Shown: positions 9,800-20,125 of the stretch, piece after piece
Numbering within the stretch: the first letter of the stretch is position 1
How the letters are laid out: every line of letters begins with the position of its first letter
Assembly: GCF_964030655.1 (NCBI RefSeq)
Contig: NZ_OZ034915.1
Location: 930,001 to 994,000 of the forward strand
Reading direction: 5' to 3'
Length of the DNA stretch: 64,000 nucleotides
From: Spiroplasma endosymbiont of Poecilobothrus nobilitatus
GTDB lineage: Bacteria > Bacillota_I > Bacilli_A > Mycoplasmatales > Mycoplasmataceae
Notes under the pieces: model-generated
Databases searched by the model: none
The model's input: only the letters and a program-made list of their open reading frames with translations
Told to the model about the DNA's origin: nothing
Program-made: the position numbers and the translations under genes

Positions 9800-11022
9800 T
9801 GGAATGGCAACACTTTTTAGGACACTTTTTATATAGACATTTATTTTCTAAAAGTAACTGGAGATAAATAATTTAAACTGCCATGAATTCGAATATTGTT
9901 ATATCAATGCACAAAATCAAAAAGTTCGTATTTTAATTGTGTTAAATTTTTAAATTTTTTACCCTTAATAAATTCATTTTTAAAAGTTTTGTAAGTTGTT
10001 TCAGCCACAGCATTATCATAAGGGCAGCCTTTATTGCTTAATGATCTTTTAATATTAAAAGTTATTAAAATTTCATCAATGATTTTATTTTTAAACTCAT
10101 TACCACGATCAGCATGAAATAGAGTTATTTGATTTAATGGTCGTGTTATTTTATGAAAAGCTTGTTGGACCAGTTCGGCTGTTTTATTCGGCCCAGCACT
10201 ATAACCAATTATTTCACGATTAAACAAGTCAATTAATAAACAAATATAATGTCATTTAGCGCCAACTTGAACATATGTTAAATCACTAACAATAACTTCA
10301 TTAGATTTTTTGTTGTTAAATTGACGATTTAAAATATTATTAATTTGGTCATTATTGACTGTTGTTTTATGATTATGATATTTTAATTTGGTGTATTTAG
10401 AAACCAAATTATTTTTGATCATAAAGAATCTGATTTTTCGCCGCGATAAGATGATATCTTTTCTGTTTAAAATAACTTTAATTTTGCGAGCCCCATAAAT
10501 TTTGCGGCTTTTATTAAAGGCACTGATAATTTCTTGTTCATAATTATTAACTTGCTTGTTAATACATTTATTAGTTTGATAATAATACGTTGATTTTTGA
10601 TAAACCCAAAATCTTACATATTTTTCTTACTGAATATTTTGTTTTGTTGTTATTAATTATTGTTATTTTTTGGCGATTATCAGTGCGGCTTGCTTTAAAA
10701 TGTCATTTTCCATTTTCAAGTCTTTAAGTTCTTTTCGCAAAGTTATTATTTCATTTTCTTCTAGTGTGCGATTGTCTTTTGCTTTAAATGAACCAGAATT
10801 ATTATAATTTTTAACTCAACTATAAATAGTTGGTTTTGGTAAATTATATTCTTGCCCTAGATTAATAACAATTTTACCATTTTTATATAGCATGACAATT
10901 TGTTTTTTAAATTCTTCAGAGTATGAAGTTTTATTTCCCATTTTTATATTCCTTCTTTCTTAATAATTTTATCTAATTTTGAAGTCTATATAATTATGGT
11001 CCTAATAATTGTAGCCTATCCA
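9800..11022 (-). mobile_element. IS-A copy 2, full length, orfB frameshifted
   Basis: Right end at 9800, left end at 11022 (GTAGCCTATCCA on the plus strand). orfA (10663-10941) is intact and begins [16 protein letters not shown]. orfB has an extra T near 10592 in the codons for SKSTYYY, shifting the frame early; the catalytic core further on (HADRGNEF and AETTYKTFK) is otherwise intact. One copy of the IS-A right end in inverted orientation is attached to its left end. Confidence 0.9.
10663..10941 (-). CDS. IS-A OrfA
   Basis: 92-residue HTH transposase subunit as in copy 1, with an intact frame. It ends in AAA AAA TAA, where -1 frameshifting would normally give the OrfAB fusion; here the fusion would be truncated by the orfB frameshift. 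Confidence 0.85.
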
Positions 11023-11119
11023 ATATTCGAATTCATGGCAGTTTAAATTATTTATCTCCAGTTACTTTTAGAAAACAAATGTCTATATAAAAAGTGTCCT
11101 AAAAAGTGTTGCCATTCCA
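11023..11119 (+). mobile_element. IS-A right-end fragment, inverted
   Basis: 97 bp of orfB end and right terminal repeat in plus orientation, finishing GTTGCCATTCCA. The whole IS-A unit therefore has right ends facing out on both sides, as at 4096-5739 and 19116-20987. Beyond it the capsid-like gene resumes abruptly. Confidence 0.85.
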
Positions 11120-11659
11120 AACAATTGTTTCTGAAGGGGTAAAGCCATTTTCATATATTTTATCCATAATTTCATCATGAATTTGTAAAGCATTTGTATC
11201 ATCTGCTTTTTTACCTTGAATAGTTGTAACTTTTCCGTTATTAATAATTTCTAAAATTTTATTGCGTTTATAAGCAACCTCAGTATCAATTGCTTGTTCA
11301 ATATCAGCAGCCCAAAGATTAGGATTAAAATCACTTTCTACGGGGTCTAATTTACTAGCAAAAGTTAAAATTCTATCTAATTCAACAATTCCATCTTCAA
11401 ATTCAACTGTTGAATATTTTAATAAATTATCATCGGTATTAAATACTTCTCCGTTTGATCCTAAACCTTCATTATATTTAATATTTTTCTTTCTTTTATA
11501 TGTTAATCCAAATTTATTGGCTTCTTTTCAAGCAAATAGTGCCTCTCAACTAAATTTTTGTTGATAAGTTTGTAAATATAATTGATCAAATGATTCACGA
11601 TCATTTTTTGTTGCTTGATTAACAATATCACCAAAAATTCTTTGTGGATTTTGTGCCAT
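11120..11659 (-). pseudogene. Phage major-capsid-like protein, 3' end lost to IS-A
   Basis: 180 codons from ATG (ribosome-binding site AGAAGGAA) to the IS. The protein is soluble, with no signal peptide. It has features of HK97/P22-type coat proteins: a helix-rich N terminus, a LTYKRKKNIKYNEGLG basic-turn segment, KLDPVESDFNPNLWAADIEQ followed by a tEvAYKRNKILEII helix, and IHDEIMDKIYENGFTPSETI, which resembles the capsid segment reading as aspartate-rich helix, G, T/Y, P, then a strand. It lies directly after a coiled-coil protein in scaffold position. The family call is inference from pattern and order. Confidence 0.45.
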
Positions 11660-12131
11660 AATTTATTTCCTTCTTTATATTTATTAAATACATTATCTTC
11701 ATCGATAATATTATTTTCGTTGTTTTCTGTTTTTTGTACGCCGCCGGTATTAACGATTTGTATTTTGATTAATTCATCATAAACATTTGTATGTGTGTTT
11801 TAATTACTTCAATATTATCGTTAATATCATAAGATTTTAATAAGACGTTTTTAAATTCTTCATTATCAGTTAAAGAATTATTAAAATTATTAATTTCAAT
11901 TTGTTTTAATTGTAGGGTTTGTTGTTCTAATTGTGAAATTAATTTAGTGTTTTTTGTTTGTAATTCGTTGATTTGCTGATTGCTATTTTCTAAATTACTT
12001 GCATTAAATTCAGTAATTTCTTCAGAATTCTCTAAAATAACTTATGCAGTTTTGATATTAAAACTATCATTCTCATTTTTAATCGGTTCATTGTTTTCAT
12101 CAATTAGAACATACTTTACATTTTTTATCAT
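11660..12131 (-). pseudogene. Scaffold-like coiled-coil protein, degenerate
   Basis: Starts MIKNVKYVLIDENNEPIKN; a TAA follows at about codon 30, and a frameshift after codon 120 puts the end (VYDELIKIQIVNTGGVQKTE) in another frame. The middle is a clear coiled coil (INELQTKNTKLISQLEQQTL). Glutamate/glutamine-rich coiled coils directly before a capsid gene are typical of phage scaffolding proteins such as GP20-type. It is non-functional as written. Confidence 0.45.
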
Positions 12132-12145
12132 TTCTCTTCACTTCA

Positions 12146-12532
12146 TTATTTTTTGATATTTGTTCTTTTTCTAATTGCTTTTTTCATAATTTCAAAGCTA
12201 TCTACTCTAAAAGATAAAAAATAACGTTTAGTTTTTAAATTTAGTTGATTAAATACCGAGCCTTTAATTTTTATCTCATCATCTTTTCTTAATTTCAAAA
12301 ACTCAGATATAATTGGCGGATTATATATTGATAATGTTGAATAATTTAATCCCTATCACTGACATTTAGCAGAACATGCATCAACTTCAACGCCACCAGC
12401 AACAAGCGCTTTAATCTTAGTTTTAATCGGGTTTTCATGTAATCTAACAGTTAATTCTAATTTATTAATTCTTTTATTTTTTGTTTTACTGCTAACTGTT
12501 TTTTTCGATAAATTGCTTTTTGTTTGTACCAT
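12146..12532 (-). pseudogene. Putative OB-fold/SSB-like phage protein, amber mutant
   Basis: 128 codons starting MVQTKSNLSKKTV, with AAAGGAG upstream. After CSAKCQW there is TAG at 12353-12355, then the frame continues GLNYSTLSIYNPP ... LRKDDEIKIKGSVFNQLNLK ... YFLSFRVDSFEIM. Alternating strands with a DDEIKIKG turn suggest an OB-type small nucleic-acid-binding protein, but I cannot name the family. Its start overlaps the 3' end of the resolvase gene by 41 bp. The lysine-rich N terminus is probably disordered. Confidence 0.4.
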
Positions 12533-12562
12533 TTTTATCAACTCCTTTTGTTAAAAAATATT

Positions 12563-13704
12563 TTTAATTTTGCAGAAAACTCTTGATGAAATAAAAAAAA
12601 TCATCAATATGATAACTTTAAAAGAAAATTATATAAACTTTTAATATTGTTATTTAACTTTTTTATACGTTAAAATATAATACCGATGATTGTTGGTTTG
12701 GCGTTAAACCTTTATGCTGGTATTTTCATTTTCAGAGATTTAAATAATTTTGAATGTTCGTGAAACCTAAGCCATGATAATGAATTAAGGATTCTTTAAG
12801 ATTTGATTGTAATTTACTAATTTTATTTAACTTCCGATAACTAGCATCAGGATTTGTACTAGTTTTAGTTGCTAATAAAATAGAATTTGTTTGTTTTGCT
12901 ACTAATAAATATAATGGTTGCATGTCAGAAATAATAATTGAATTTTATTTGATTAATTGTTTATTAATATTTTCAATAATTCACTGTTTTTGTAATCGTT
13001 TTGTGTTGGTTGATTTAACATAAATATTATTATTGCTATCAACAGCCATTTGAACACAACATTTAGTGTTGGTTGAAAATGAATCAAGATGAATTTTTCT
13101 TTTATCAAATTTATCTTTAAAATTACCTTTGTGGATTTCTTTAATAAATGTTTCATCGATTTGAATTTGGCCATTTAACGTTTTAAATTTTAATTGGGTG
13201 TTTTCTAATTGTTTTGATTTCATTATTTTTTGGCGATTATATCAAGCGGTTTTCGGTGATGTTTTAATAAAGTGGGAAATCATTTTACTAGATTGGCCTA
13301 ATAATGAAATTTGAATCAATAAATTTCACTGTTCATAATTTAAATGACTTCAATACGTAAAATGATCACGAAAAGCATCAAAACTAGCACGACATTTTTT
13401 GCATAAATATTTTTGTTTTCCTTCAGGATTATGACCATTTTTAACACAATAAAAAGATTGACAATTAGGACATTTAATACCTTTATCCCTAAATTTTTTA
13501 TCAATTTCATTTAAGCGTTTTTGTTTTTTAATTAATTCTGCTTCTTTTTTGACTTTTTCATGAAATTCTAAAAATTGATCATCTGTTAAACTATTTATTA
13601 ATTCTTTAATTATTTTTTCCATTAATTATTCACCTCTTATATTAAAAATATACCTAAAATTAGGTATATTTTATAAATATCAAGAGTTTTCTACAAAATT
13701 AAAG
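12563..13704 (-). mobile_element. IS-B copy 2 (1142 bp)
   Basis: Complete element with 9-bp target duplication AAAAATATT (12554-12562 and 13705-13713). It splits the C terminus of the resolvase gene. The left terminal repeat has TGCAGAAAAC in place of TGTAGAAAAC. Confidence 0.93.
12663..13622 (-). pseudogene. IS-B transposase with TAA at codon 226
   Basis: Otherwise full length (zinc ribbon CPNCQSFYC and CKKC; QIDETFI; IISDMQPLY). The only clear defect is AAA-TAA-AAT at 12945-12947 where copies 1, 3 and 5 have GAA. The same stop is present in copy 4, together with the shared CCVQM variant, so both derive from one already mutated element. Confidence 0.9.
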
Positions 13705-14109
13705 AAAAATATTGTAAATGTTTTCATGCATCGTGTTCATGCTCTGTCATTTTAATATTTCCTTTATAGCTATAATTTTCCTTAGCAACTGGTTATTGTA
13801 AAACATATTTTAAATTAAATAGGTATTTGCATAAAACTTTTAAACCGCCGATAAATTTAGGTGTATATAGTGGGTTTGTTATTTTTAATCCCTTATGAAG
13901 TTGATAATCTTCAATTATTACAAGAACTTTATTTAAATAAAAACAAGTTTGCTTTTGAAAGTTGTTTAATATTAAATAGATATTATTTATTGCTTCTTCT
14001 TCGTTTTTAGAATGAAAAGTAATATTATTAATTATTTTCTGTTGCAAAACATTATAAATAATAATGCCAGTTTTTCCACCTCCATCAGGGTCAATTGCAA
14101 TAATATATT

Positions 14110-14394
14110 TTAATTTATTTGGTTTATTTTTTTGTCAATTTGTAATATTTTTCATCCATCGAAAGCCAAATCTAAAATATCGTTAATTTTGTAATGCTGT
14201 ATATAAGAAGCAATTACATCTCATTTGTTTTTAAATAAATTTAAGTACATTTTTACTCATTCTAAACATTGCAAATCATAATGATTTTTATGATGAGAAA
14301 TACGACAATTAACAAGGTTACAATTAATTCAATCAAATGAAGTTGTTATTTTATTTCAAGTTTTATTAATATACAAACTTTTATATTCTGTCAT
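14110..14394 (-). CDS. Phage-associated hypothetical protein, 94 aa
   Basis: Begins MTEYKSLYINKTWNKITTSF with GAAAGGAT upstream. The centre has a Cys/His pattern (NCNLVNCRISHHKNHYDLQC) that could bind metal, followed by an amphipathic helix. A frameshifted paralogue lies at 47196-47479 next to the same small genes. It overlaps the resolvase start by 46 bp. Family not recognised. Confidence 0.6.
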
Positions 14395-14411
14395 TATAAT
14401 TAATCCTTTCA

Positions 14412-14528
14412 TTAATTAGTTTTGCCTAATGCTCAATATTCATCAGTTATTTCATCTACTGAAACTGGATAAGCTCGTATCATTAATTCTTGTAATTTAC
14501 TTTCAATTTTTTTATTTCATTTTTTCAT
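14412..14528 (-). CDS. Phage-associated small protein, 38 aa
   Basis: MKKWNKKIESKLQELMIRAY ... ITDEYWALGKTN with an AAAGGA ribosome-binding site. The ELMxRAYPVS and WALGxxN stretches recur in the small protein at 47025-47183, which supports it being a real gene. It is the first gene of the phage-like operon downstream of the non-coding region. Confidence 0.55.
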
Positions 14529-14627
14529 AAAATATTTTCCTTTCTGTAAAAAAATAATATTTTTTTATTGGTTAATATTTTGATATTTAGTAAATAATGT
14601 ATTTTGTATTTTAGTATTTATTTACTT

Positions 14628-14666
14628 CGCCGACCGCTTCACTTTTTTGGGGGGTGAGCGGTGGCG
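14628..14666. repeat. Conserved hairpin, copy 1
   Basis: CGCCGACCGCTTCAC pairs with GTGAGCGGTGGCG with two single-base bulges and a loop of T and G residues. A related hairpin with the same position relative to the MTEYKS-type genes is at 47577-47609. Confidence 0.7.
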
Positions 14667-15187
14667 GTAGGATATTTAGACAGAGTTTATCCCCCTACGG
14701 AAATAAACAAAAAAAGTTTACCCAGTTATTAATTACGTTTAATCCACCCCCAGACAACTTTATATAAAGAAAATAACCTTTTGGAGCTCCAACCCTCTTG
14801 TTTTTTTAGTGTCCGATATTGTTTTTTCGGTTTAACAGCACTCTTTTTATGAAAACAAGCCAAAAAACACGCGCTCTGACATTTCGCAAGTGATTAATCT
14901 TGCCGAGAATTAAAGAAATAAATAGGAGTAGTAAATCCAATCGCTTTCACACTTTCTTTAAGGCTTCGTGTCATAGAAGAGTTATTCATCTTTAAGTATC
15001 AAAATATTAAGTTTTAAGCGTTGTATTATTCAACGGATAATACCTTTATTGAAAGGAAATTTATAAAAATATCATTTATTTTGTGTAGGGAAAATATAAT
15101 AACATCTGTTTTTATGATAAAAGTTCTAAATTTAAAGATACTATCCGATGAATAATGCAAATAAATTTATTTTTTTAATAGAAAAAT

Positions 15188-15217
15188 AAAAAAACAATCT
15201 CACAAGAATTGTTTTTT
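15188..15217. terminator. Terminator-like hairpin
   Basis: AAAAAACAAT and ATTGTTTTTT form a 10-bp stem around CTCACAAGA, with T-runs in both directions. It probably ends transcription from the helicase gene side or into the phage block. Confidence 0.65.
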
Positions 15218-15361
15218 TGACGGTTCATCGTACAGGGCGCCATTTCATAATATATTTTGTAATTTTAAAAACTACAAGATAATTATACAAAAAAAAAAAA
15301 AAAGACTTTTGTTTCTTGTTTTAAAAAAATTAACATTAACAAAAAACATTAAGTTTTCTTT

Positions 15362-16744
15362 TTAATCTTTATTAAATAATTTATTTGCCCGTTCTTTTGC
15401 TTTTTCTTTTTTAATTTTTTTAATTGATTCTTTAATGTGACTCCGACGAACTTGTTTTTTAAATTCATCAATTTCCGCTTTCCGTTTTTTCTTATAACCA
15501 GGTTTAATTTTTTTATTATTATCTTTTGTTTTATAACGATGAATAATTTTATTAATTTCATTATCAACTGTAAGAGAAGATTGTTTTTTATAATTATCAT
15601 CACCAAGAACTGTTTCAACCAATTCTCCTTGTTGATTTCATTTCTTTGTTTTAAAAGTAATTCCTTTTGTCATTAATTGTTGCACTAAACTTAAATTTTT
15701 TGTATCATAAAGAACATAACTATACCCAGTATAATTTGCCCGCCCAGTACGACCACTACGATGAATATAATATTCTAAATCAGTTGGTAAATCAATTGAA
15801 ATAACATGACTAACACCAATAAAATCAATTCCACGCGCTGCAATATCACTTGCAATAACATATTTATATTCTAAATTTCGAATTCGTTTAACAACTTGTG
15901 TTCGTAATCGTGGTTCTAATCCAGCATGTAATTGGATGACAGAATAATTATGTTCTAATAACAAATCATAATACTTATTAATATCTGTTTTTTTATTAAC
16001 AAAAATTAAACATAAATATGGATCAAATGTTTTTAAAAGTTTTAATAAAATTGTTTCTCGTTCTTGATGTTTTGTTGGAATTAAAATATGTGTAATGTTT
16101 TGATTTGTTATTTGATTGGCATTTAAATCTAAATAATGTGGATTTTTTAAATACTTGATTAAAAAAGGTTTTAACTCAGGCGTAATTGTTGCAGAAAAAA
16201 CAGATACTTGAACATTAGCATTCACTTTGCTCAAAATATAATCAACATTTTCAATAAAACCTAAATCAAAAAGCATATCACATTCATCAATAATAAAAGT
16301 TGTTAATTTACCTAAGTTTAGGCTTTGTTGTTCAAACAAATTTTTTAGTCGCGTTGGAGTGGCAATAATAATGTGGGGTTGGATTCGTTGCAATTGCTCA
16401 ATTTGACGTTTAATATCTTCGCCACCAATAAAATAATTAACTTGTAAATTTGGTTCAAATTTTTTAAAAAAACGAATATTATCATAAATTTGTTTTGCTA
16501 ATTCACGGGTTGGGGTCACAATAATAGATTGAATCTTTGCTTGCTCATAATTTATATTATTTAAAATTGGTAAACAAAACGTAAATGTTTTTCCAGTTCC
16601 TGTATGTGCCTTGCATATAACATTTTGATGTTTTAATAATAATGGCATTACTTTTTCTTGAACAATAGTTGGTTCAACAAATTTTAATTCAGCAAGGCCT
16701 AAATTTAAAAACCGCTTAAAACCAAATTGATTAAAATTACTCAT
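15362..16744 (-). CDS. DEAD-box RNA helicase (CshA/CshB-like)
   Basis: 460 residues read through TGA=Trp after KGITFKTKK. Motifs in order: F-Q-type GLAELKFVEPTIVQEKV, AHTGTGKT (Walker A), PTREL, DECD at motif II (Cys for Ala in DEAD, conservative), SAT, RGID and HRSGRTGR. The 90-residue C-terminal tail is very lysine-rich and probably binds RNA. ATP-dependent RNA unwinding in ribosome assembly or mRNA decay is the usual role. It stands alone, with a start at MSNFNQFGFKRFLNLGL. Confidence 0.93.
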
Positions 16745-16823
16745 AATTTAACCCCCTTTTCTCGCCTTCCGAATTATAACATATTTAAAAAATTAAATTA
16801 CTGCTAATTTCATTATATAACTT

Positions 16824-17556
16824 TTATTTTTTACCGGTAGATACTAATTTTTTCACAACTGGTTTTTTATTATCCTGAGCTTTAAAAAGTTCTTTTTCTT
16901 TAATAAAATCTGCTTCAGCATTAACAATTAAATTAGCATCGTTCTTGTTCTCGTGCTAATGTTGTGAATGTTTCATGTCCCTTGCGAACGGCTATATTTA
17001 TTTTTTTCAGTGCTTTTCTAGCTTGTTTTATTGTTTTTTTCAATTTTTTCTGTGTGTCTAAATATTCAATTGAATAAGGATGTGTCATTGCTTTTATCAT
17101 TTTTTTTGTAACATATATTCCAATTAAGATTAAAACGGGAACCGCAACTAATAACACAATTAATAGACTACCAACTACTTCCACAAAATTTGTCCCTGAT
17201 TCTAATTCATAATTTTGGGGTCATTGAATTACTCCACTATTATTAACATTACCCGGTTGGTGCAACCATGTCATCAAATCAATTCCTTGCCCACCATCAG
17301 TTACAATAATATTTGAATATCCTCAAATAAATGACCCCGATGATAATAATCACATTAATTTTCCAATTCCCAATTGACCTATTAACTGATAACCATTACC
17401 ATGAAATGTTTTAATATCATTAATATTAACCGGCAATCCTTTTCCTTCTCAATAATAACCATCATAATATATCCCTGAAAAAACTAAGGCTAAAGCTAAA
17501 ATAATTAATACAATAATTCATATTAAAGCTATACTTCACTTACCAAATGATTTCAT
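16824..17556 (-). pseudogene. Two-TM membrane protein, frameshifted near the C terminus
   Basis: Starts MKSFGKWSIALIWIIVLIIL (N-terminal TM segment) after AGAGGT. A roughly 90-residue extracellular domain follows with several Trp encoded by TGA, then a second TM (GSLLIVLLVAVPVLILIGIY) and a basic coiled-coil cytoplasmic part. The frame stops at 16933 (207 aa), but the next frame continues DANLIVNAEADFIKEKELF ... VVKKLVSTGKK to 16824, so one base has been gained or lost near 16940. The truncated protein may still work, since only the cytoplasmic tail changes. Family unknown. Confidence 0.7.
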
Positions 17557-17660
17557 GATCTAACCTCTTTTCTTTTATATTATAGTCCTAATTATTTAAA
17601 ATTCTTAATCTTATTTTTCTATTTTATAAAAACAGGAAAAATATTAATAAAAACTTTAAA

Positions 17661-17695
17661 TAAAACAATAACTAGAAAATCTAGTTATTGTTAAC
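17661..17695 (-). terminator. Terminator of the basic-protein gene
   Basis: ACAATAACTAG and CTAGTTATTGT form an 11-bp stem around AAAAT. It overlaps the stop codon at 17681 and is followed on the minus strand by T-rich sequence. Confidence 0.8.
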
Positions 17696-18094
17696 ATTAC
17701 TTATTTTTTTCCCAACTTTTTTCAAAGGTTTTTTTGCTGCTGCTTTTTTAGCAGGTTTTTTGTTATCCTTTGAATTTAACATTTGAGTGGCCTTTTTTTT
17801 ATTTTGCGCTTCAATTGTTTTTCGTTGAGTTGCTGTTTTTCCTAAACGTTCTGCAATTAGTCTTTCTGCTGTAATTGCAGTTGTAATGGCACTTCCATCT
17901 TTTGCCCGATAATCCGCTGCTGTTTTTGTATAAATATCTCCTAATGAACGATCGATTGATCTTTTCATAGCTGTAGTTGAATCAATAACTGCTTGTGATT
18001 TAATGAACAATCATTTTTCTTCTGTTGCATTTTTTGCTACTGGTTTTTTCGACTGGGGCACCTTTTTGCTTTTAGCTTTTGAGCTTACTGGCAT
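17681..18094 (-). CDS. Basic, lysine/alanine-rich hypothetical protein
   Basis: 137 residues starting MPVSSKAKSKKVPQSKK with GGAGATTG upstream. The N- and C-terminal thirds are low complexity (KKPAKKAAAKKPLKKVGKK), like histone H1-type or nucleic-acid-binding tails. The central part (about residues 28-105) is a predicted helical domain with one Trp from TGA. No signal peptide. I do not recognise the central domain. The composition resembles the L21 tail encoded at 8664-8860, hinting at a shared taste for basic tails in this genome. Confidence 0.75.
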
Positions 18095-19846
18095 ACTCAA
18101 TCTCCTTTCATAATGAAATCAAACCAATGTTGGTTGCTAGTGTTAAAATAGCATTAATCATTAGTTTTTTGCATTAAATATTTTTTTATCCTAAATTGAA
18201 TTTAGTATTTAAGATAATTGTAATATTTTAAGAAAAAGATAAAATTTTTACTTAAAATAGACGAATTGATTATATCAAATTTAGTTTGATTAATAAATAA
18301 GTTTAAGATATTTTTTTAAAATGATACTTTAATTTTGTAGAAAACTCTTGATATTTATAAAATATACCTAAAATTAGGTATATTCTTAATATAAGAGGTG
18401 AATAATTAATGGAAAAAATAATTGAAGAATTAATAAATAGTTTAACAGATGATCAATTTTTAGAATTTCATGAAAAAGTCAAAAAAGAAGCAGAATTAAT
18501 TAAAAAACAAAAACGCTTAAATGAAATTGATCAAAAATTTAGGTATAAAGGTATTAAATGTCTTAATTGTCAATCTTTTTATTGTGTTAAAAATAGTCAT
18601 AATCCTGAAGGAAAACAAAAATATTTATGCAAAAAATGTCGTGCTAGTTTTGATGCTTTTCGTGATCATTTTACGTATTGAAGTCATTTAAATTATGAAC
18701 AGTTAAATTTATTGATTCAAATTTCATTATTAGGCCAATCTAGTAAAATGATTTCCCACTTTATTAAAACATCACCGAAAAACGCTTGATATAATCGCCA
18801 AAAAATAATGAAATCAAAACAATTAGAAAACACCCAATTAAAATTTAAAACGTTAAATGGCCAAATTCAAATCGATGAAACATTTATTAAAGAAATCCAC
18901 AAAGGTAATTTTAAAGATAAATTTGATAAAAGAAAAATTCATCTTGATTCATTTTCAACCAACACTAAATGTTGTATTCAAATGGCTGTTGATAGCAATA
19001 ATAATATTTATGTTAAATCAACCAACACAAAACGATTACAAAAACAGTGAATTATTGAAAATATTAATAAACAATTAATCAAAGAAAATTCAATTATTAT
19101 TTCTGACAGGCAACCTGGAATGGCAACACTTTTTAGGACACTTTTTATATAGACATTTGTTTTCTAAAAGTAACTGGAGATAAATAATTTAAACTGCCAT
19201 GAATTCGAATATTGTTATATCAATGCACAAAATCAAAAAGTTCGTATTTTAATTGTGTTAAATTTTTAAATTTTTTACCATTAATAAATTCAGTTTTAAA
19301 AGTTTTGTAAGTTGTTTCAGCCACAGCATTATCATAAGGGCAGCCTTTATTGCTTAATGATCTTTTAATATTAAAAGTTATTAAAATTTCATCAATGATT
19401 TTATTTTTAAACTCATTACCACGATCAGTATGAAATAGAGTTATTTGATTTAATGGTCGTGTTATTTTATGAAAATCTTGTTGGACCAGTTCGGCCGTTT
19501 TATTCGGCCCAGAACTATAACCAATTATTTCACGATTAAACAAGTCAATTAATAAACAAATATAATGTCATTTAGCGCCAACTTGAACATATGTTAAATC
19601 ACTAACAATAACTTCATTAGGTTTTTTGTTGTTAAATTGACGATTTAAAATATTATTAATTTGGTCATTATTGACTGTTGTTTTATGATTATGATATTTT
19701 AATTTGGTGTATTTATAAACCAAATTATTTTTGATCATAAAGAATCTGATTTTTCGCCGGATATGTGGATATGCTACAATTATTAGGACCATAATTATAT
19801 AGACTTCAAAATTAGATAAAATTATTAAGAAAGAAGGAATATAAAA

Positions 19847-20125
19847 ATGGGAAATAAAACTTCATACTCTGAAGAATTTAAAAAACAAATTATCATGCTA
19901 TATAAAAATGGTAAAAGTGTTATTAATCTAGGGCAATAATATAATTTACCAAAACCAACTATTTATAGTTGAGTTAAAAATTATAATAATTCTGGTTCAT
20001 TTAAAGCAAAAGACAATCGCACACTAGAAGAAAATGAAATAATAACTTTACGAAAAGAACTTAAAGACTTTAAAATGGAAAATGACATTTTAAAGCAAGC
20101 CGCACTGATAATCGCCAAAAAATAA
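19847..20125 (+). pseudogene. IS-A copy 3 OrfA, nonsense mutant
   Basis: The 93-codon orfA frame carries TAA at 19937-19939 (codon 31) where other copies have GAA (GQEYNL). It ends at AAA AAA TAA as in other copies. Leu-to-Phe in LKDFKMEN is another private change. Confidence 0.88.

Larger units (their letters stand above)
12492..14155 (-). pseudogene. RuvC-like (RNase H fold) phage Holliday-junction resolvase, split by IS-B and a stop
   Basis: Removing IS-B copy 2 and one copy of its 9-bp target repeat gives a 171-codon frame, a size typical of RuvC-type resolvases. Order of motifs: YIIAIDPDGGGKTGI (first Asp, residue 22), VLVIIEDYQ (Glu82), YTPKFIGGLKVLCK, then, after a TAA at codon 121 (13793-13795), TEHEHDAWKHLQYFL with His141/Asp142 in the place of the final catalytic acidic pair. 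These enzymes cut branched DNA before packaging in phages. The start ATG lies inside the preceding gene and has a weak ribosome-binding site. The fold assignment is from motifs; the gene is dead as written. Confidence 0.65.
14529..15290. other. Phage-block non-coding region, about 760 bp
   Basis: No open frame with gene-like composition on either strand. GC content is visibly higher than in neighbouring intergenic DNA. It holds a strong hairpin (14628-14666), a perfect 12-bp palindrome TTGGAGCTCCAA (14781-14792), a 7-bp stem GTATTAT/ATAATAC (15023-15043) and a terminator (15188-15217). It may carry the operon promoter or a phage origin; nothing shows which. Confidence 0.5.

Noticed and set aside
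13705-13750. Separate small phage gene starting MTEHEHDAWKH
   Set aside because: It has a plausible ribosome-binding site, but it is in frame with the resolvase upstream and carries that family's last catalytic motif, so I treat it as part of the resolvase.
11120-14528. Plectrovirus (SpV1-type) origin of the first phage block
   Set aside because: Plectrovirus genes encode mostly membrane proteins and a Rep; a capsid-like soluble protein, scaffold and RuvC-like enzyme do not fit.
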